The notes beneath the pieces are model-generated. The model was not told where the DNA came from, searched no databases, and saw nothing but the letters and a program-made list of their open reading frames with translations. From Candidatus Bathycorpusculum acetigenes (GTDB lineage: Archaea; Thermoproteota; Bathyarchaeia; Bathyarchaeales; Bathycorpusculaceae), in NCBI GenBank assembly GCA_009781675.1, contig WQVG01000008.1, positions 1 through 47,165 of the forward strand: a stretch of DNA of 47,165 nt, given 5' to 3'. The position numbers and the translations under genes are program-made. Below are positions 24,783 to 31,843 of the stretch, in pieces (position 1 is the stretch's first letter; each line of letters begins with the position of its first letter).

Positions 24783-25732
24783 GTGGGAGAACAAACACTG
24801 GTGTCTTTGAACAGACGTAGACCATCAAGATGGGGTAAATCGGCAAAATATAACATAAAGTAGGTCACGCCTAAATCGATGTATGTCTGAAAACTCTGCA
24901 TACAGTCCTTAGCGGTACCCATTAAGGTGTATTGTTTGAATTCTTCAATTGTAGTGTTCGCAGATTTGTATTTGGCGATTTTTTCCTCAAGTTCCTGTTG
25001 GTTGGCCGCGATCAATATCTGTCCACTGGGCCAGCAAGATCGCTCTATTTGATGGAAATCTCTGCCGATGAGTTCACAGTTTTGTTTTAGAATAGATAAT
25101 TTATGTTTGTACAGTTCTATGGAGGGAAGAAAGCCCCAGTCGAAGCGGTCAGCATATTTAGCGGTGACCTTTAGGGTGTGTTTTTCTCCGCTACCACCCA
25201 CAGTGATGGGTGGATGGGGTTTCTGTTTGGGTTTGGGCTCGCATTGGGCATCTTTTAAGGTGTAGTATTTTCCTTGGTAATTGGCTTTTGGGCATATCCA
25301 GAGCCGTTGGGTAACTTCTATAGCCTCTGCCAGATGAGCTATTCTCACTTTGGGTAAAGGGAAGCTAAAGCCATATGCCTTATGCTCAGTCTCTTGTACA
25401 CCTGCGCCGATACCAAATTCCAATCGGCCATCGGAGATAACATCGAGAGTTGCCGCGGCTTTGGCCAGTAATGCGGGGTTACGGTGTGCATTGCAACTTA
25501 CCATTATGCCGAGACGGATTCTGCTGGTGATTGCGGCAAGCGCGGACAGCGTGGTCCAGCATTCAAGAATCGGCGTATTGGCGTACATGAGATGGTCATC
25601 GAGCCATACCGAGTCGTAACCGAGGCGTTCGCATTCTAAAACTATGGTTTTAAGCTGACTGAAGTATTGGGTTGAGGTTTGGGTTTGGAGTGCATAGAAA
25701 GGCAGAAAGACGCCATATTTGAGGTTAGTCAC
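24779..25732 (-). CDS. Luciferase-like (LLM class) F420/FMN-dependent oxidoreductase
   Basis: A 317-residue TIM-barrel protein of the bacterial luciferase/F420-dependent group. YGVFLPFYALQTQ begins the first strand; VWLDDHLMY, RLGIMVSCNAHRNPALLAKA, DVISDGRLEFGIGAGVQETE and HPPITVGGSGEKHTLKVTAK are family landmarks, the last two shaping the flavin/F420 pocket. The archaeal setting favours F420, but the substrate is unknown. GTG 25732 (VTNLKYG) with AGG upstream is the preferred start; the frame runs to 25756. Confidence 0.88.
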   Translation of the reverse strand: MTNLKYGVFLPFYALQTQTSTQYFSQLKTIVLECERLGYDSVWLDDHLMYANTPILECWTTLSALAAITSRIRLGIMVSCNAHRNPALLAKAAATLDVISDGRLEFGIGAGVQETEHKAYGFSFPLPKVRIAHLAEAIEVTQRLWICPKANYQGKYYTLKDAQCEPKPKQKPHPPITVGGSGEKHTLKVTAKYADRFDWGFLPSIELYKHKLSILKQNCELIGRDFHQIERSCWPSGQILIAANQQELEEKIAKYKSANTTIEEFKQYTLMGTAKDCMQSFQTYIDLGVTYFMLYFADLPHLDGLRLFKDTSVCSPT

Positions 25733-25745
25733 GTTTGTCAGCCTG

Positions 25746-25826
25746 CTACATAGCATTATGGGTGTCTGCCGTATTAGGTTTTAGCGTTATCCAGATGCCG
25801 ATAACCTCAACGATACATAGAATCAT
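25746..25826 (-). CDS. Possible leaderless 26-residue hydrophobic microprotein
   Basis: A frame from ATG 25826 to TAG 25746 encodes a short hydrophobic peptide (MILCIVEVIGIWITL...) with a polar tail, 13 nt before the oxidoreductase start. CTATAATTA on the minus strand stands about 26 nt before the ATG, the spacing expected for a leaderless archaeal transcript. There is no Shine-Dalgarno. It may simply be the oxidoreductase leader. Confidence 0.22.
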   Translation of the reverse strand: MILCIVEVIGIWITLKPNTADTHNAM

Positions 25827-25896
25827 GTAGTATAGCCAGATAAGTAATTATAGTTTAGAAAACTATTTTGATCAATCTTGTTAATCGTGAACATAG

Positions 25897-26409
25897 ATGC
25901 CGACACCCACAAAAGTTCCGTCTATATTCGACTTGATGAATGAAGAGGAAGCAGTAAACGAAGGAGAAGAACGACAAAAACGTCGTAAAGAACTCATAGA
26001 ACCCACAGGCGTCAAAGAACTCTTCAAAGAGGGTAAAATCAGCATCAATAAATTTACCTGTGTGGGGGGGCAATGCAAGCTTTGTATCAAAGTCTGCCCA
26101 ACTAATGCACTCTACTGGGGCACAGGTGAAATCGGTATAATCGAGGATCTTTGTGTGTACTGTGGCGCCTGCGTCACCATCTGTATGGTAGATAACTGCA
26201 TCAAAATCGAGCGCACTCGCGAAAATGGTACAGTTGAAAAATTTAGCAAATTATCTGACGTTGTTAAACTACAGGAAAAGAAAAACGCAGAAAAACGATG
26301 GGACCGAGTGAAAACCAACGCAATCATGCTACGCCATACCTACAAAGAAAAAGATGAAAATAAGCAACGAGAGCATAAACGTCAAAGACTCCTGAGCTAC
26401 AAAATCTAA
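25897..26409 (+). CDS. 4Fe-4S dicluster ferredoxin-like protein
   Basis: A 170-residue protein with two 4Fe-4S binding sites in the middle: CVGGQCKLCIKVCP near residue 55 and CVYCGACVTICMVDNC near 87. The flanks are charged and probably helical: an acidic/basic N-terminus (NEEEAVNEGEERQKRRKEL) and a lysine/arginine-rich C-terminus (QREHKRQRLLSYKI). It should carry electrons or hold clusters structurally; the partner is unknown. The basic tail could bind nucleic acid or an acidic partner. It stands alone, upstream of a 331-nt gap. Confidence 0.85.
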   Translation: MPTPTKVPSIFDLMNEEEAVNEGEERQKRRKELIEPTGVKELFKEGKISINKFTCVGGQCKLCIKVCPTNALYWGTGEIGIIEDLCVYCGACVTICMVDNCIKIERTRENGTVEKFSKLSDVVKLQEKKNAEKRWDRVKTNAIMLRHTYKEKDENKQREHKRQRLLSYKI

Positions 26410-26740
26410 CCGCCCAGTGAAGAGTTGATTCTACCCAACCCTTAATACAGATACATACAAGTATACAACTTAGTCTCATATCAGCTACCCATTGTAAACC
26501 CATCTGTTGTGCGTATGATTGTTTCTAAAGCGTAGATTTTTTGTTAAGGCCCAAAACATTTCTTGAATTTAAATATTGGCAACTATCAAGTCTGAACAAT
26601 CGGTTGTGTTAAGTTAGTATTTTCTGCAGGAGTGCTACAGAAAGGCAGTTCTCTATGTAAACAGTATAAAAATAGAAAATCGGACAGGAAAACACACATA
26701 AGCAGAAACAGTGTTTCTAAAAACTAGAGGAAGATAAATC
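26410..26740 (+). promoter_or_regulatory. Intergenic region with leuB-like promoter
   Basis: This 331-nt stretch has no supported gene. AGTATAAAAATAG (TATA core 26665-26672) should place the transcript start near 26693-26697. A second TATA-like TTTAAATA lies near 26568-26575. A TTTCTG...CAGAAA hairpin occurs around 26620-26643. AGAGGAAG at 26726-26733 is the ribosome-binding site of the gene at 26741. Confidence 0.5.
26704..26718. promoter_or_regulatory. 15-bp palindrome, candidate operator
   Basis: AGAAACA and TGTTTCT (7-bp perfect arms, one central G) lie just after the expected transcript start and 22 nt before the ATG of the isopropylmalate/isocitrate-type dehydrogenase. The position suits a repressor site or a small leader hairpin for amino acid control. 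Confidence 0.4.
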
Positions 26741-27757
26741 ATGACTAAATCCTACAGCATAGTTGCACTCAAAGGTGATGGCATCGGACCTGAAGTCACC
26801 GAAGCCACCATTAGAGTATTGGAAGCAGTTGAGAAAAAATCAGGTTTTAAACTAAACATACTCTACGGCGAAGCAGGAGCTCACTGTATCCCCGAACACG
26901 GCACAAATCTACCCAAAGAAACCATAGAGCTCATCAAGCAGAGCAACGCATGCCTAAAAGGACCCATGACTACTCCCGAAGAAGCAGGCGCACCCGTCAG
27001 CGTCGCAGTTACACTTCGACGGATGTTTGGGTTGTACGCAAATGTGCGTCCATGCCGTACTTTTCCAAATGTTGAATCGCTCAAACCCAACATCGATCTT
27101 GTTGTCGTCAGAGAAAACACCGAAGGTCTCTACTCAGGTGTAGAATCGCTCTTGGCACCAGGTGTAGGCATAGCGCTTCGAATTATCACAAAAGAAGCAT
27201 CCTTTAAAGTGGCAGATTTCGCCTTCAAACTGGCTATGCAACGTCGCAAGCATCTGACCTACATACACAAAGGCAACATTTTGCGCATAACCGACGGCAT
27301 CTTTAAAGATGCAGTCAAAGAAGCACAGAAAAACTATCCTGAAGTTGAAGTCGATGACCTCCATATCGATGCTGCCACCATGCAACTAATCAAACAACCT
27401 GAAAAATATGATGTTATGGTCACCACTAACCTCTTTGGTGATATCTTATCTGATGAGGCAGCACAAGTCACCGGTAGCCTAGGACTAGCCGCAGGAGCAA
27501 ACATCGGTGTAACCTATGGCATGTTCGAACCGGTCCATGGCTCAGCACCCAAATACACAGGCATGAACCGGGTAAATCCCATAGCCACCATCATGGCCGG
27601 AGCGATGATGCTAGATTGGCTAGGTGAGAGCGCCGCAGCTAAAAAAATCGAGGAAGCCATCATAGCTGTGCTCAAAGAAGGCAAAGTTAGAACCCACGAT
27701 TTAGGCGGAGAAGCCAAAGGCACAGAAATAACTGATGCTATTATTGCAAAAATTTAA
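26741..27757 (+). CDS. Isopropylmalate/isocitrate-type (beta-decarboxylating) dehydrogenase
   Basis: A 338-residue NAD(P)-dependent decarboxylating dehydrogenase. LKGDGIGPEVTEAT, TLRRMFGLYANVRPCR with the substrate arginines, VVVRENTEGLYSGVE, KGNILRITDGIF with the catalytic lysine, DAATMQLIKQPEKYDV, NLFGDILSDEAAQVTGS and EPVHGSAPKYTG are all present. The family includes 3-isopropylmalate, homoisocitrate and isocitrate dehydrogenases; the LRRMFGLYANVRP loop and the presence of ilvD in the window favour a leucine-pathway role, but IDH activity cannot be excluded. AGAGGAAG lies eight nt before the ATG. Confidence 0.92.
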   Translation: MTKSYSIVALKGDGIGPEVTEATIRVLEAVEKKSGFKLNILYGEAGAHCIPEHGTNLPKETIELIKQSNACLKGPMTTPEEAGAPVSVAVTLRRMFGLYANVRPCRTFPNVESLKPNIDLVVVRENTEGLYSGVESLLAPGVGIALRIITKEASFKVADFAFKLAMQRRKHLTYIHKGNILRITDGIFKDAVKEAQKNYPEVEVDDLHIDAATMQLIKQPEKYDVMVTTNLFGDILSDEAAQVTGSLGLAAGANIGVTYGMFEPVHGSAPKYTGMNRVNPIATIMAGAMMLDWLGESAAAKKIEEAIIAVLKEGKVRTHDLGGEAKGTEITDAIIAKI

Positions 27758-27766
27758 ACATTAACC

Positions 27767-27780
27767 TTTTTTATTTTTTT
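27767..27780 (+). terminator. T-rich archaeal terminator after the leuB-like gene
   Basis: TTTTTTATTTTTTT begins nine nt after the TAA. Archaeal RNA polymerase terminates at such runs without a hairpin. The site lies between two convergent genes. Confidence 0.6.
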
Positions 27781-27809
27781 GTCTGTTTACAAGTCGCCCT
27801 GTTCGCATT

Positions 27810-29051
27810 TTAATATGTCGCTGTATTTTTGATGTATTGTTTTCCTCTGCCAGTGAGTTTATAGCGGCCTGTTTTCTCTGTCAAGTAACCCTCATTGAGC
27901 AGAGGCGCTATGAGTTCAACAAAATTTGCCTCAAAATTTACGTCTATACCAGCCATGAATTCGGTGAACACAGCGGGTATGTAGTTGGGTCGAAAAGTCT
28001 TTTCCAATGAAGCCACAATCTCACTCTTAGTACGCAACTTGTCGTTATGTATGGTGTGCATTATCCAGTGTTGGAAGATGTTGGTGCGACGTTGGGTAAT
28101 CTGTTTTTCGAAGGGAAGTTTGAACTTAGAGAACTCTGGCGCGGAGCCTTGCAGACTTCGGACAGTTTCACGAATTAAACCGGCACCGTCAATGCTTATG
28201 CGAACAGCAATGATGGCTCCAACGATTGCATCAACCCAGTATATGCCAAAAAGGGAGAAGACAGCCCCGACTATTACTGCAACAGCGGAGTAAATGGCGT
28301 TTTTTGAGTCGATTGATTGGGAGATTAATGCAAAATTTTGGCTCCTTTTGCCCACAACCCGTTGGTAGAAGGAGAGTATAAACATGGAAAGCAGAACTAT
28401 TAGTTCAACTGCGATAACGACATATGGCATGGTCATAGGCAGAAAGGTACCGGCTAAATTAGCGAGGATAGAAGAAATCGAGTTGTAAAACAGGAGTGCA
28501 ACTGTGAGAAACATTAAACTGATGATAGTTAAAGTTCCTATGACTTCTTTTTTGAATTTTATGCCTGCCCAAACAATCGCTGAAGCCGCTGTATCAACTA
28601 TTGTGTCTGCGCCGTCTGCGATTAAACCGACGCTACCACTAATCAAACCAGCCGCCATCTTGAGAATGGCCACAGGGACATAACTCACAGTGGTATTTCT
28701 TGCGGCGGCAGAAGGACTAAGGAGTTGAGTTTCGAGTTTGTGGGCACTCTTCTCAAGTGTTTTAGTGGTTTGTTCCGCTTCCACCTGGCCTATATCAGTC
28801 AACTCGTACTTTGCTTGGGCACCAAGCCTTATCCAGTCTCTACAGACCAAATCCTTACATGCCGTCACTGCACTCAACTGTTTGTCGCCTCTTATGCGGC
28901 GCCTTTTCTGGATGCGGGTGTTAAAATTGATGGTCTGTAAGGCAGTTTTTTCTTTAAGTTGCTCTATGGTTTGAGGGCCATCCTTGTAGAGAATCAACAG
29001 TATAAAATTAGATAGGTCACCGTTGATTCTGCGCCTCTTCCTCTGTACCAT
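27810..29051 (-). CDS. CDF-type cation transporter flanked by winged-helix domains
   Basis: A 413-residue fusion. Residues 1-95 look like a winged helix (FILLILYKDGPQTIEQLKEK, LVCRDWIRLG, KYELTDIGQVEAE). A six-helix cation diffusion facilitator core follows: GLIADGADTIVDTAAS keeps a DxxxD pair in helix 2, but helix 5 reads ISQSIDSKNAIYS, where the usual HxxxD becomes DxxxA. The usual cytoplasmic metal-sensing domain is replaced by a second winged-helix-like region (MHTIHNDKLRTKSEIVASL, LLNEGYLTEKTGRYKLTGRG). ATG 29051 is chosen; ATG 29060 and 29114 are possible. A 12-bp palindrome lies just upstream. Confidence 0.82.
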   Translation of the reverse strand: MVQRKRRRINGDLSNFILLILYKDGPQTIEQLKEKTALQTINFNTRIQKRRRIRGDKQLSAVTACKDLVCRDWIRLGAQAKYELTDIGQVEAEQTTKTLEKSAHKLETQLLSPSAAARNTTVSYVPVAILKMAAGLISGSVGLIADGADTIVDTAASAIVWAGIKFKKEVIGTLTIISLMFLTVALLFYNSISSILANLAGTFLPMTMPYVVIAVELIVLLSMFILSFYQRVVGKRSQNFALISQSIDSKNAIYSAVAVIVGAVFSLFGIYWVDAIVGAIIAVRISIDGAGLIRETVRSLQGSAPEFSKFKLPFEKQITQRRTNIFQHWIMHTIHNDKLRTKSEIVASLEKTFRPNYIPAVFTEFMAGIDVNFEANFVELIAPLLNEGYLTEKTGRYKLTGRGKQYIKNTATY

Positions 29052-29067
29052 ACAGGCCATATGCAGT

Positions 29068-29079
29068 GTTAACGTTAAC
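29068..29079. promoter_or_regulatory. Perfect 12-bp palindrome before the transporter fusion gene
   Basis: GTTAACGTTAAC stands 8 nt upstream of ATG 29060 and 16 nt upstream of ATG 29051 on the minus strand. It would be inside the coding frame if the 29114 start were used. It suits an operator bound by a winged-helix protein, perhaps by the product itself. Confidence 0.35.
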
Positions 29080-29116
29080 TTTAAGTTTGCCCAAATTGAA
29101 AAACTAAGCCGCATAG

Positions 29117-29956
29117 TTACTGAACAGAAATATAGGTGTTTGAGTCCACATGCACCTCAACTGTACCAGCCTTTGCCTCCTTCACACGAGCATTAACCAA
29201 CAAAAGATGCACACTTTCACGAAAGAGTTTTTCGAGTTCTATTACTTTTTCGTTCCAGACAACCACTGTCGTCTCACCGGAATCGTCTCTCAATGCAAAT
29301 CGCATGACTACACCGTCGTTGTCGTTGTTTCGAGTAAATCCAGTTTTGCCAAAAACCGCCTTGACCACCCCAGCTATGTGCACAGTACCTGAATTGGAGT
29401 TTAAGCTACTGATTCTTGTTGTAAACTGGTTAAGAGATGGGCATACAGAGTTTTTTTCTGAGGACTCAAGTTCGATTATGCCTTTTGTGCCCAGATGTAA
29501 CTCAGTTTTGCCATAGCGATCGTCTCGGGTATAACCGTGTGACAGTTTAACTATTTGTCCGGCTTTAAGTTCACCCTTTTCTACCAGTTCGGCTTTCTCA
29601 TTCCAGAGCACCACACGCAACAAACCATCGTTGTCACCTATCATAAGTGTGGCTAATTTTCCGGATTTTTCTTCGCCACTAAAATTTTTAACGGGGAAAA
29701 CTGCAATTAGTCGACCAGCCACATTGACATCGTACAATCCTGCGAACAGGCATCCGGAGGAGATGATGTTGTTTAGTTGGAATGTAGTTTGTGATACCTG
29801 TACCCCGAGTTTGGCTGCAATCAGCCGTAGAAGGGTTTCGTCACCCAATAGCCCGTCTGTTTTGGTTCGCTCAGCCTCAAGTTGCTCCAAGATTTGATTT
29901 TGGCTTATCTGTGAGTTTTTGGCTTGAATCTCAGCGATGAGGTCTTGGGTGGTCAT
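29117..29956 (-). CDS. RPA-like single-stranded DNA-binding protein (two OB folds)
   Basis: A 279-residue protein. A helical N-terminus (residues 1-65) with ISQNQILEQLEAE is followed by two OB folds: VAGRLIAVFPVKNF...GKLATLMIGDNDGLLRVVLWNEKAE near 78-130 and IAGVVKAVFGKTGF...MRFALRDDSGETTVVVWNEKV near 195-245. The repeated (R/T)VVLWNEK strand is the mark of archaeal RPA OB folds. It protects single-stranded DNA in replication and repair. The gene precedes the transporter fusion by 2 to 65 nt depending on the start; the functional link is unclear. Confidence 0.88.
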   Translation of the reverse strand: MTTQDLIAEIQAKNSQISQNQILEQLEAERTKTDGLLGDETLLRLIAAKLGVQVSQTTFQLNNIISSGCLFAGLYDVNVAGRLIAVFPVKNFSGEEKSGKLATLMIGDNDGLLRVVLWNEKAELVEKGELKAGQIVKLSHGYTRDDRYGKTELHLGTKGIIELESSEKNSVCPSLNQFTTRISSLNSNSGTVHIAGVVKAVFGKTGFTRNNDNDGVVMRFALRDDSGETTVVVWNEKVIELEKLFRESVHLLLVNARVKEAKAGTVEVHVDSNTYISVQ

Positions 29957-30170
29957 TTTACGCCGACACGATAAAGAGTTTGCCGCTTTTAATTTTTGCG
30001 TTATCGTACCTCTATGGGCGTTGCGAGATCCAGATGGTTTTTGGCGGTAGATCTTTGTTTGTATAAGTGTTTTTTAAGTTGCGGTTTAGGTATGGTGCAG
30101 GGTATTTTTTTCAGGGTCTTGAGGTTTAGCGTATGATTGATTGAATAAGTAGACTTCTCAGTAATCAGCG

Positions 30171-30192
30171 TCTGTTTCTGCGTTTAAACAGA
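30171..30192. repeat. Inverted repeat (7-bp arms) between rpa and the microprotein gene
   Basis: TCTGTTT 30171-30177 pairs with AAACAGA 30186-30192 around an 8-nt loop. It lies downstream of the 40-residue microprotein and upstream of the RPA-like gene. No T-run follows on either strand, so a terminator role is uncertain. Confidence 0.35.
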
Positions 30193-30218
30193 TGGACGGA
30201 CGATTGAATTGGAAGGGA

Positions 30219-30341
30219 CTATTCGGTTGTTGCCTCTTCGTCTTTGCCATAGTAGGCGTACAGGAAGATTAGGGCAAGTGAGATGAAGATTGAGCCCATC
30301 AGGATGTATTGAAGGGTCATGAAGTATGTGCCTATATCCAT
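30219..30341 (-). CDS. 40-residue single-pass membrane microprotein
   Basis: The frame from ATG 30341 to TAG 30219 encodes a 40-residue peptide: a short lead MDIGTYFMTLQ, one membrane helix (YILMGSIFISLALIFLYAYY) and an acidic tail GKDEEATTE. A GAGGA Shine-Dalgarno (30352-30348) stands six nt before the ATG, and TTAAATAT at 30391-30384 is a TATA-like box about 45 nt upstream, giving a leader near 20 nt. The combination makes this a credible gene. Such small proteins often sit in a membrane complex; the partner is unknown. The TATA-like box overlaps the stop codon of the SWIM gene. Confidence 0.65.
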   Translation of the reverse strand: MDIGTYFMTLQYILMGSIFISLALIFLYAYYGKDEEATTE

Positions 30342-30383
30342 CGAGGTTCCTCTATATGTTTACCCTTACTCTTGTTACTTTAC

Positions 30384-30391
30384 ATATTTAA
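30384..30391 (-). promoter_or_regulatory. Candidate TATA box of the microprotein gene
   Basis: TTAAATAT on the minus strand lies about 45 nt before the microprotein ATG and includes the TAA stop of the upstream SWIM gene. The expected transcript start near 30361 would leave a short leader holding the GAGGA site. Confidence 0.4.
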
Positions 30392-30795
30392 GGAGTAGCT
30401 TTTTTCCACTCGTTCATTAACATGCCATAACAGTCGTCAGTTTCCTCAAAGGTTGCAAACCAGCCTAGATTCTGCGCAAGTTTCTGTGTCAGAAGATGAT
30501 AACACATATGCACTTGTCGGTCTAGCACTCGAAAGTAGAAATCATCGCAGGTGCAGAACGCCGCTTCAGGCATTATGAGGTAGTCACGTTCTCGACCCAC
30601 CACAATCCAAACCACTCGGCTGGAGGGTTTAAAAATGTATTTTTTGACTCTGCCTTCCCGTAGAGCATCGAGAGCTTTGCTGAAGCGATGCCCAAACAAT
30701 TCGTAGAGAACGTTTAGATTATCACCTGATAGTATACCTGTTGCTTTGGCTTTTTTGCAAACGTCATTTAGAGTATCGATTTCGGAATTATTCAT
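30388..30795 (-). CDS. SWIM zinc-finger protein
   Basis: A 135-residue protein. The N-terminal half is helical (EIDTLNDVCKKAKATG, LYELFGHRFSKALDALREG). The SWIM domain follows: a strand pair (VKKYIFKPSSRVVWIVVG) and FCTCDDFYFRVLDRQVHMCYHLL, giving CxC...CxH zinc ligands near residues 80-103. SWIM domains bind DNA or proteins; in archaea small SWIM proteins occur near recombination and repair genes (related to eukaryotic Sws1). A role with RPA-like protein nearby is only suggested by position. Confidence 0.8.
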   Translation of the reverse strand: MNNSEIDTLNDVCKKAKATGILSGDNLNVLYELFGHRFSKALDALREGRVKKYIFKPSSRVVWIVVGRERDYLIMPEAAFCTCDDFYFRVLDRQVHMCYHLLTQKLAQNLGWFATFEETDDCYGMLMNEWKKATP

Positions 30796-30835
30796 CGCTA
30801 CACAGCTTACTAGAATGGAGACTGAAATTTAGGTT

Positions 30836-31432
30836 TTAGCCTATGTTGATGGGTTCGCCTTTTGATTTGGATTGCTCTGCTTTAGGTAACACAATTTCTA
30901 GCACACCGTTTTTGTAGGTGGAATTTGCCTCTTTCACGTGAACTTTTGCGGGCAGTTGGACTTCTTTGTAGTACTTATACTGGGAGGTGTCCACCGAGAT
31001 ATCGATGGAGTCTTCGGTGCCATGGAGTTTTATATCAGTTTTCTCCACCCCGGGTAGTTCTGCGACCACACGAACTTCAGTTGGTGTTTCCATGATGTCC
31101 ACCAGCGGCTCACGTTCCTCTTTTACCTGCAATGGACCTTTGAGTCCCTTTTTGACGTTGCCGAACTGCTGGATTTCGGGTTTGCCATCGGAACCGATTT
31201 TTACGCTGTAACCATACACAAAAGGCCCAAGCTCTTTAACGGTGCGACCATCGGGAAGCTGGCGTTCCTTCACATATTCTTTGGGCACTTTTTTGGTGAA
31301 ATCATTGAACCGCTCATCCATCATCCGTTCCATCTCCTTGAACATATCGTCTATCTCACCAAAGAAAGGGTCTTTAGCTGGACGCTGACGTTTCTTGAAC
31401 CATTCAGGAAAATCTTCATTATCCGAAGACAT
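30836..31432 (-). CDS. Hsp20/alpha-crystallin small heat-shock protein
   Basis: An ATP-independent holdase that prevents aggregation of unfolded proteins. The 198-residue protein has a long N-terminal arm (residues 1-105) with DPFFGEIDDMFKEMERMMDE and a conserved FVYGYSVKIGSDGKPEIQQF segment seen in archaeal Hsp20s. The alpha-crystallin domain follows: PLVDIMETPTEVRVVAELPG, DIKLHGTEDSIDISV and the closing YKNGVLEIVLPKAE. No classic IxI motif at the C-terminus, but EPINIG ends the protein and may replace it. Confidence 0.92.
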   Translation of the reverse strand: MSSDNEDFPEWFKKRQRPAKDPFFGEIDDMFKEMERMMDERFNDFTKKVPKEYVKERQLPDGRTVKELGPFVYGYSVKIGSDGKPEIQQFGNVKKGLKGPLQVKEEREPLVDIMETPTEVRVVAELPGVEKTDIKLHGTEDSIDISVDTSQYKYYKEVQLPAKVHVKEANSTYKNGVLEIVLPKAEQSKSKGEPINIG

Positions 31433-31843
31433 ACAATCACATGTGGTATGGAGTTTTCCAAACCAATAAATTTATTGCAAAAACAGCAACAACCGTTGGA
31501 GACAAATCGCCCGTTTTCAGTAAACAAACAACAGACTAACCCATCTTACTAATGTTATCCATATACTATACTAAACGAGCCGCTTGTTGTACTCCCGATT
31601 ATCAGGCGAGTGTGATAATGTTTTTGAATTTATAGCTGATCATTACGGGGCCAAACTAAAAACGCTACAAGTAACATAATCAGAATTGATTAAACATATC
31701 TATTTCGCTTAGAGGAATATATCATGGGCTTGAAGCTTTTTTTTAATTTAGGGTATAAAAGTACGTTCAATCTACGATACAATGTGATACGATTGGTTAA
31801 ATAACTGTATTCGCCTTATTTGATTCTGTTTAGAGGTACGGCT
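31433..31843 (+). promoter_or_regulatory. 411-nt intergenic region with amylase-operon promoter
   Basis: No supported gene. GGGTATAAAAGTACG (TATA core 31754-31760) is the likely promoter of the rightward GH57 operon, with transcript start near 31783. Just downstream a direct repeat reads GATAC AATGT GATAC (about 31776-31790), a possible regulator site. A 26-codon frame from 31724 with an AGAGGA site upstream overlaps the TATA box and is not called. GAGGT at 31833-31837 is the amylase ribosome-binding site. Confidence 0.45.

Noticed and set aside
31724-31804. 26-codon frame with an AGAGGA site before the ATG
   Set aside because: The likely TATA box of the amylase operon lies inside it, and the peptide has no recognisable features.
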